A DNA stretch of 64,000 nt from assembly GCF_011193355.1 (NCBI RefSeq), contig NZ_CP049780.1, positions 4,805,563 to 4,869,562 on the forward strand, given 5' to 3'. The DNA comes from Streptomyces sp. JB150. Lineage in GTDB: Bacteria > Actinomycetota > Actinomycetes > Streptomycetales > Streptomycetaceae. Of the stretch, positions 60,072-64,000 are shown piece by piece. The translations under genes were made by a program, and so were the position numbers. Each line of letters opens with the position of its first letter. The first letter of the stretch is position 1. Under the pieces are notes generated by a model. It worked only from the letters and a program-made list of their open reading frames with translations, was not told the origin of the DNA and did no database searches.

Positions 60072-60085
60072 GTTCAATGTTCAAC
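60072..60085 (-). promoter_or_regulatory. TTGAAC tandem motif upstream of nitroreductase
   Basis: On the reverse strand GTTGAACATTGAAC, that is two TTGAAC hexamers seven bases apart; a related GGTTCAACC lies at the start codon. AT-rich island of about 20 bp; could be an operator for an unlinked regulator. Confidence 0.4.
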
Positions 60086-60153
60086 CAAAAGCGGAGTGCG
60101 GTGATCCGCTTCACAGCCCGCACTGCTGCGACTCCGGCGCCCGCCGGCCGCCG

Positions 60154-60390
60154 TTACTCCCGCTCGGCCTCGGCTTCCTCCGCCGCGGCCTCCTCCGCCA
60201 GCGCCGCGTCCAGCCGCGCCCGCGCCCCCTCCAGCCAGTGCCGGCACACCTTGGCCAGCTCCTCGCCGCGCTCCCAGAGCGCCAGGGACTCCTCCAGAGT
60301 CGTACCGCCCGCCTCCAGCCGGCGTACGACCTCGATCAACTCGTCCCGGGCCTGCTCGTACCCGAGCGCCTCATCCACCTTGCTGGTCAT
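60154..60390 (-). CDS. xseB: Exonuclease VII small subunit
   Basis: 78 residues: [54 protein letters not shown] is the family core, with an Ala/Glu tail. XseB binds XseA several times to form the single-strand exonuclease. Its ATG overlaps the xseA stop (ATGA at 60387-60390). Confidence 0.96.
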   Translation of the reverse strand: MTSKVDEALGYEQARDELIEVVRRLEAGGTTLEESLALWERGEELAKVCRHWLEGARARLDAALAEEAAAEEAEAERE

Positions 60391-61607
60391 CCACTCACCC
60401 TAGGTTCGACTCGTACGGAGAACTCGCCCTCGGCCACCCGCGCGCGCAGCGGCTCGTCCGCCGCGACCTCGCCGGGATCGCGGACCACGTGCCCGTCGGC
60501 CTTCTGGAGCACGGCGTACCCCCGCTGCAGCGTGGCCGCGGGCGAGAGGGCCACCACGCGCGCGTGGGTGTGGGCCAGCTCGGACTCGGCGCGGTCCAGG
60601 AGGTGGCCCAGGCAGCGGCGGCCCCGCTCGGTCAGCGAGTCCACCAGGTCGGCGCGCTCGTCGATCATCCGGTGCGGATTCTGTATGGCCGGCCGCGCCA
60701 GCGCGTGCGCCAGCCCCCGCTCCTCCCGGTCGACGAAGACCTCCACACAGCGCCGCGCGCGGCCGCGCAGCTGCCGCACCCGCTCCAGCTCCTCACCGAC
60801 GTCCGGCACGACCTTCTTGGCCGCGTCGGTGGGGGTGGAGGCGCGCAGGTCCGCCACGTAGTCCAGGAGCGGGTTGTCGGGCTCGTGGCCGATCGCCGAC
60901 ACCACCGGCGTCCGGCACGCGGCCACCGCGCGCACCAGCTGCTCGTCGGAGAACGGCAGCAGGTCCTCCACGCTGCCGCCGCCGCGCGCGACGATGATCA
61001 CGTCGACGTCGTCGATCTCGTCGAGCTCCTTCACCGCCTGCACCACCTGCGGCACGGCGTGCACGCCCTGCACCGCGACGTTGCGCACCTCGAAGCGCAC
61101 GTGCGGCCAGCGGTGCCGGGCGTTCTCCAGCACGTCCCGCTCGGCCGCCGACGCCCGGCCGCAGACCAGGCCGATCAGCTGCGGCAGGAAGGGCAGCGGC
61201 TTCTTGCGCTCCGGCGCGAACAGCCCCTCGCCGGCCAGCGCCTTCTTCAGCTGCTCCAGCCGCGCCAGCAGCTCGCCGACGCCCACGGGCCTTATCTCGG
61301 TCGCGCGCAGCGACAGCTGGCCCCGCGGCGCGTACCACTCCGGCTTCGCGAGCACCACCACGCGGGCGCCCTCGCTCACCACGTCGGCCACCGCGTCGAA
61401 CACCTGCCGGTAGCACGTCACGCTCACCGAGATGTCGTACGACGGGTCGCGCAGGGTCAGGAACACCACGCCGGCGCCCGGCCGCCGGGACAGCTGGGTG
61501 ATCTGCCCCTCGACCCACACCGCGCCGAGCCGGTCGATCCAGCCCCCGATGAGCCGCGACACCTCACCGACGGGGAGCGGGGATTCCGCGGACGTGTTCA
61601 CAGCCAT
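60387..61607 (-). CDS. xseA: Exonuclease VII large subunit
   Basis: 406 residues. N-terminal OB fold ([42 protein letters not shown]), then the catalytic domain with [23 protein letters not shown].. and [28 protein letters not shown], and a C-terminal coiled coil that holds XseB. ATG 61607 is the only plausible start in frame. Degrades single-stranded DNA in repair. The 297-nt region between xseA and ispH (61608-61904) holds promoters but no gene. Confidence 0.96.
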   Translation of the reverse strand: MAVNTSAESPLPVGEVSRLIGGWIDRLGAVWVEGQITQLSRRPGAGVVFLTLRDPSYDISVSVTCYRQVFDAVADVVSEGARVVVLAKPEWYAPRGQLSLRATEIRPVGVGELLARLEQLKKALAGEGLFAPERKKPLPFLPQLIGLVCGRASAAERDVLENARHRWPHVRFEVRNVAVQGVHAVPQVVQAVKELDEIDDVDVIIVARGGGSVEDLLPFSDEQLVRAVAACRTPVVSAIGHEPDNPLLDYVADLRASTPTDAAKKVVPDVGEELERVRQLRGRARRCVEVFVDREERGLAHALARPAIQNPHRMIDERADLVDSLTERGRRCLGHLLDRAESELAHTHARVVALSPAATLQRGYAVLQKADGHVVRDPGEVAADEPLRARVAEGEFSVRVEPRVSG

Positions 61608-61891
61608 GTCCGTGAGCGTAACGGCAGCGACTGACAATCCGGGGTGGCGCGTCCCGGTGCCGTCGTACGTGCCGCCACGGGCCGGAGTGTCCTCCGCGCG
61701 TGCGGCTCGGCTTTCCGCGCCGGAGCCCGCGCGGCCCCGCCGGACGCCCACCACCAGCCCTCCGCCGGCCCGGCGCGCCCGCGACGTTCGCCGCCCCCGA
61801 CGCCTCCACGTTCACGGCGACGGTGATCGCCGCGCACCGCGGTCCCCGGGGGTGCGGCGGGCACGCGATCTCCGGCCGCCTGACGCGGCCT

Positions 61892-61897
61892 TACGAT
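61892..61897 (+). promoter_or_regulatory. -10 element suggesting leaderless ispH
   Basis: TACGAT (TANNNT type) ends seven nt before the ATG at 61905, the spacing expected when transcription starts at the start codon itself. No ribosome-binding site precedes the gene, which fits a leaderless transcript. Confidence 0.5.
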
Positions 61898-61904
61898 GGG
61901 TGCC

Positions 61905-62924
61905 ATGACTGCTTCGCCTGGCCGCCGTGTCCTGCTCGCCGCCCCTCGTGGCTACTGCGCGGGTGTGGACCGCGCCGTGATCGCCGTCGAAAAGGCCCTG
62001 GAGCAGTACGGGGCTCCGATCTACGTCCGGCACGAGATCGTCCACAACAAGTACGTGGTGCAGACCCTGGAGAAGAAGGGCGCGATCTTCGTCGAGCGGA
62101 CCGAGGAGGTGCCCCCGGGGAACATCGTGATGTTCTCGGCGCACGGGGTGGCGCCCGTCGTCCACGAGGAGGCCAAGCGCGGCCGGCTCGCCACCATCGA
62201 CGCGACCTGCCCGCTGGTCACCAAGGTCCACAAGGAGGCCGTCCGCTTCGCCAAGGAGGACTACGACATCCTCCTGATCGGTCACGAGGGCCACGAGGAG
62301 GTCATCGGCACCTCCGGCGAGGCCCCCGACCACATCCAGCTGGTCGACGGCCCGGGCGACGTCGCGAAGGTCGAGGTCCGCGACCCGTCGAAGGTGGTGT
62401 GGCTGTCCCAGACCACCCTCTCCGTCGACGAGACCATGGAGACCGTCGACGCCCTGAAGGAGAAGTTCCCGCAGCTGATCTCGCCGCCGAGCGACGACAT
62501 CTGCTACGCCACGCAGAACCGCCAGCTCGCGGTGAAGCAGATGGGCGCCGAGGCCGACCTGGTGATCGTCGTCGGCTCCCGCAACTCCTCCAACTCCAAG
62601 CGGCTGGTGGAGGTCGCCAAGCTCGCCGGCGCCCGCGCCGCGTACCTGGTGGACTTCGCCGACGAGATCGACGAGGCCTGGCTGGAGGGCGTCACCACGG
62701 TCGGCGTCACCTCGGGTGCCTCCGTGCCGGAGGTGCTGGTCGAGCAGGTGCTGGAGTGGCTGGCGCAGCGCGGCTTCGAGGACGTCGAGATCGTCAAGGC
62801 GGCCGAGGAGTCCATCACCTTCTCGCTGCCCAAGGAGCTGCGCCGGGACCTGCGCGAGGAGGCGGCGGCGCTGGCGGCCGAGCGCGGCGGGGCGGGTCCG
62901 GCGGTGAGCGCCGCCGGGGAGTGA
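61905..62924 (+). CDS. ispH: HMBPP reductase IspH (LytB)
   Basis: 339 residues; last enzyme of the MEP isoprenoid pathway, giving IPP and DMAPP. The three cluster Cys are in [23 protein letters not shown] and [11 protein letters not shown]. Further catalytic and substrate motifs: [45 protein letters not shown] 61905 gives MTASPGRR; an in-frame ATG at 61896 overlaps the -10 box and is less likely. Confidence 0.97.
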   Translation: MTASPGRRVLLAAPRGYCAGVDRAVIAVEKALEQYGAPIYVRHEIVHNKYVVQTLEKKGAIFVERTEEVPPGNIVMFSAHGVAPVVHEEAKRGRLATIDATCPLVTKVHKEAVRFAKEDYDILLIGHEGHEEVIGTSGEAPDHIQLVDGPGDVAKVEVRDPSKVVWLSQTTLSVDETMETVDALKEKFPQLISPPSDDICYATQNRQLAVKQMGAEADLVIVVGSRNSSNSKRLVEVAKLAGARAAYLVDFADEIDEAWLEGVTTVGVTSGASVPEVLVEQVLEWLAQRGFEDVEIVKAAEESITFSLPKELRRDLREEAAALAAERGGAGPAVSAAGE

Positions 62925-63027
62925 CGCTCGGCGGGGGGAGCGACCGCCGGCAGGGGGTGACCCTCGGTGGGGGAGCGACCGCCGGCAGGGGGTGACCCTC
63001 GGCAGGGCAGTGACCGTCCGAGGGGAA
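62922..63027 (+). repeat. 35-bp tandem repeat after ispH
   Basis: Units of TGACCCTCGG..GGGGAGCGACCGCC about 35 bp long start at 62922, 62958 and 62993; the first includes the ispH stop codon, the third diverges. Related short units (GTGACCGTCCG) continue to about 63030. Confidence 0.75.
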
Positions 63028-63096
63028 GGAACCGTCCGCGGGGCGGTTCCGGTGAGCGGTGGAGTGACTGTCAGTCGTCCGTCGTAACGTGGAGCC

Positions 63097-63864
63097 ATGC
63101 AGATCTTCGGCGTGGACATCGGCGGATCGGGCATCAAGGGTGCCCCGGTGGACCTGGACAGGGGCGACCTGGCGGAGGAGCGCCACAAGGTGCTCACTCC
63201 GCACCCGGCGACACCCGACGCGGTGGCCGACGCGGTCAAGCAGGTCGTCGACCACTTCGGCTGGACCGGGCCCGTGGGGCTGACCTTCCCGGGAGTGGTC
63301 ACCGGCGGAGCCACGGTGCGTACGGCGGCGAACGTCGACCGGAGCTGGATCGACACCGACGCCCGCGCGCTGATCTCCGGGCGGCTCGGCGGCCTGCCGG
63401 TGACGGTGGTGAACGACGCGGACGCGGCGGGCGTCGCCGAGGTCGCCTTCGGCGCCGGCCGCAACCGCAGGGGCACGGTGATCCTGCTGACCTTCGGCAC
63501 CGGCATCGGCAGTGCCGTCTTCACCGACGGCAGGCTCCTGCCCAACACCGAGCTGGGCCACCTGGAGCTCGACGGCCACGACGCGGAGAAGCGGGCCTCC
63601 AGCAAGGCCAAGGACGACCACGACCTGTCCTGGCAGGAGTGGGCCGTCCGCGTGCAGCGCTATCTCGCGCACGTGGAGATGCTGTTCTCGCCCGAGCTGT
63701 TCGTCATCGGCGGCGGCGTCAGCCGCAAGGCGCACAAGTTCCTGCCCCACATCGAGGGCATCAAGGCCGAGATCGTCCCGGCCGGGCTGCAGAACAACGC
63801 GGGCATCGTGGGAGCGGCGATGCACGCGGCGCAGGACGGAGCGAGCGGCGGCGCACGGTCCTGA
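63097..63864 (+). CDS. ppgK: Polyphosphate glucokinase (ROK family)
   Basis: 255 residues. Phosphate-binding [13 protein letters not shown] and [12 protein letters not shown] loops, catalytic Asp region [17 protein letters not shown], the GHLELDG motif, and the [42 protein letters not shown] region characteristic of PpgK. It phosphorylates glucose with polyphosphate (or ATP). Confidence 0.95.
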   Translation: MQIFGVDIGGSGIKGAPVDLDRGDLAEERHKVLTPHPATPDAVADAVKQVVDHFGWTGPVGLTFPGVVTGGATVRTAANVDRSWIDTDARALISGRLGGLPVTVVNDADAAGVAEVAFGAGRNRRGTVILLTFGTGIGSAVFTDGRLLPNTELGHLELDGHDAEKRASSKAKDDHDLSWQEWAVRVQRYLAHVEMLFSPELFVIGGGVSRKAHKFLPHIEGIKAEIVPAGLQNNAGIVGAAMHAAQDGASGGARS

Positions 63865-63931
63865 CCGGCCGGACGGGACCGGCCGACCGGCCGCGCGGGG
63901 GCGGGGGCGTCGCCAGAGGGCGAGACGCCCC

Positions 63932-64000
63932 CTAGGCCCTGTCTGACAAAGGATCTTGGTTGGGTTCGCGGAGCCAGAGGACGAGTGAGGCGACGTGGAT
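63932..64000 (-). mobile_element. 3' end of IS5-like transposase and terminal repeat
   Basis: The reverse strand at the window edge reads IHVASLVLWLREPNQDPLSDRA then TAG, the way IS5-type transposases of Streptomyces end. GGCCCTGTCTGACAAAG (63935-63951) looks like a terminal inverted repeat, and CTAG (63932-63935) at its outer edge is a typical target of this group. The rest lies outside the window. Confidence 0.6.

Noticed and set aside
1..64000. tRNA or rRNA genes
   Set aside because: No stretch with cloverleaf features or rRNA-like conserved strings was recognised on either strand; a tRNAscan run would settle it.

Overview
The window is high-GC actinobacterial chromosome with almost every third codon position G or C. 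Frequent GTG starts, ATGA/GTGA-coupled operons, a WhiB-like protein, DUF1707/DUF4245/DUF402 proteins, an ECF sigma factor, SpoIIE-type phosphatases and a chitinase with a DasR-type promoter box point to Streptomyces. The gene order on the right (ahpD-ahpC-oxyR, fumC, class I fumarase, wblI, glpX, xseBA, ispH, ppgK) is a conserved Streptomyces core arrangement; it resembles the S. coelicolor SCO49xx-SCO50xx region from memory, which was not verified.

Layout. 1-3.2 kb: tail of a PfkB sugar kinase, IclR regulator, RidA deaminase and GntP-family permease, a catabolic operon. 3.3-9.4 kb: a PH-like-domain protein, a secreted M14 zinc carboxypeptidase, a large ATPase-LuxR regulator and two GHKL-type ATP-binding regulators of the anti-sigma class. 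9.5-13.1 kb: a non-canonical Nramp-like transporter, a second PH-like protein, and an ECF sigma factor with a membrane partner whose outer part is duplicated. 13.4-15.3 kb: GH18 chitinase with a dre box in its promoter. 15.5-27.1 kb: a complete Tad/Flp-type pilus or secretion locus (CpaB, TadZ, two TadE-like pseudopilins, TadA, TadB, TadC, a 52-residue Flp pilin, a TadG-like protein, a lipoprotein and an OmpA-domain protein), with a histidine kinase-response regulator pair inside it. No prepilin peptidase is present.

27.4-31.5 kb: a visibly lower-GC accessory block with a frame-broken ORF, a small helical protein, a 770-residue WxG-containing LXG/ESX-effector-like protein carrying a TTA (bldA) codon, a lipoprotein and a small coupled protein. 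31.5-34 kb: DUF192, an LLM-type flavin oxidoreductase and a methyltransferase. 34-39.8 kb: a long leader region with a strong terminator, undecaprenyl diphosphate synthase, PIN-PhoH, a secreted lytic transglycosylase and an AI-2E permease. 39.9-42.1 kb: AhpD-AhpC and divergent OxyR. 42.3-47.2 kb: MacB/FtsX-type ABC exporter with its PadR repressor, then a ribbon-helix-helix protein coupled to an SPFH protein. 47.4-52.9 kb: bifunctional class A penicillin-binding protein, SpoIIE/PP2C phosphatase and DUF402. 53-64 kb: central metabolism and housekeeping (two unrelated fumarases, DUF1707 protein, WblI, class II FBPase, DUF4245, nitroreductase, exonuclease VII, IspH, polyphosphate glucokinase), ending in the 3' end of an IS5-like transposase.

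Functional themes are envelope biogenesis (UppS, transglycosylase, PBP, Tad), stress sensing (OxyR regulon, PP2C/anti-sigma proteins, ECF sigma) and carbon metabolism. The most distinctive parts are the Tad locus with its own two-component system and the adjacent low-GC secretion-like module under possible bldA control. No tRNA, rRNA or CRISPR was seen.
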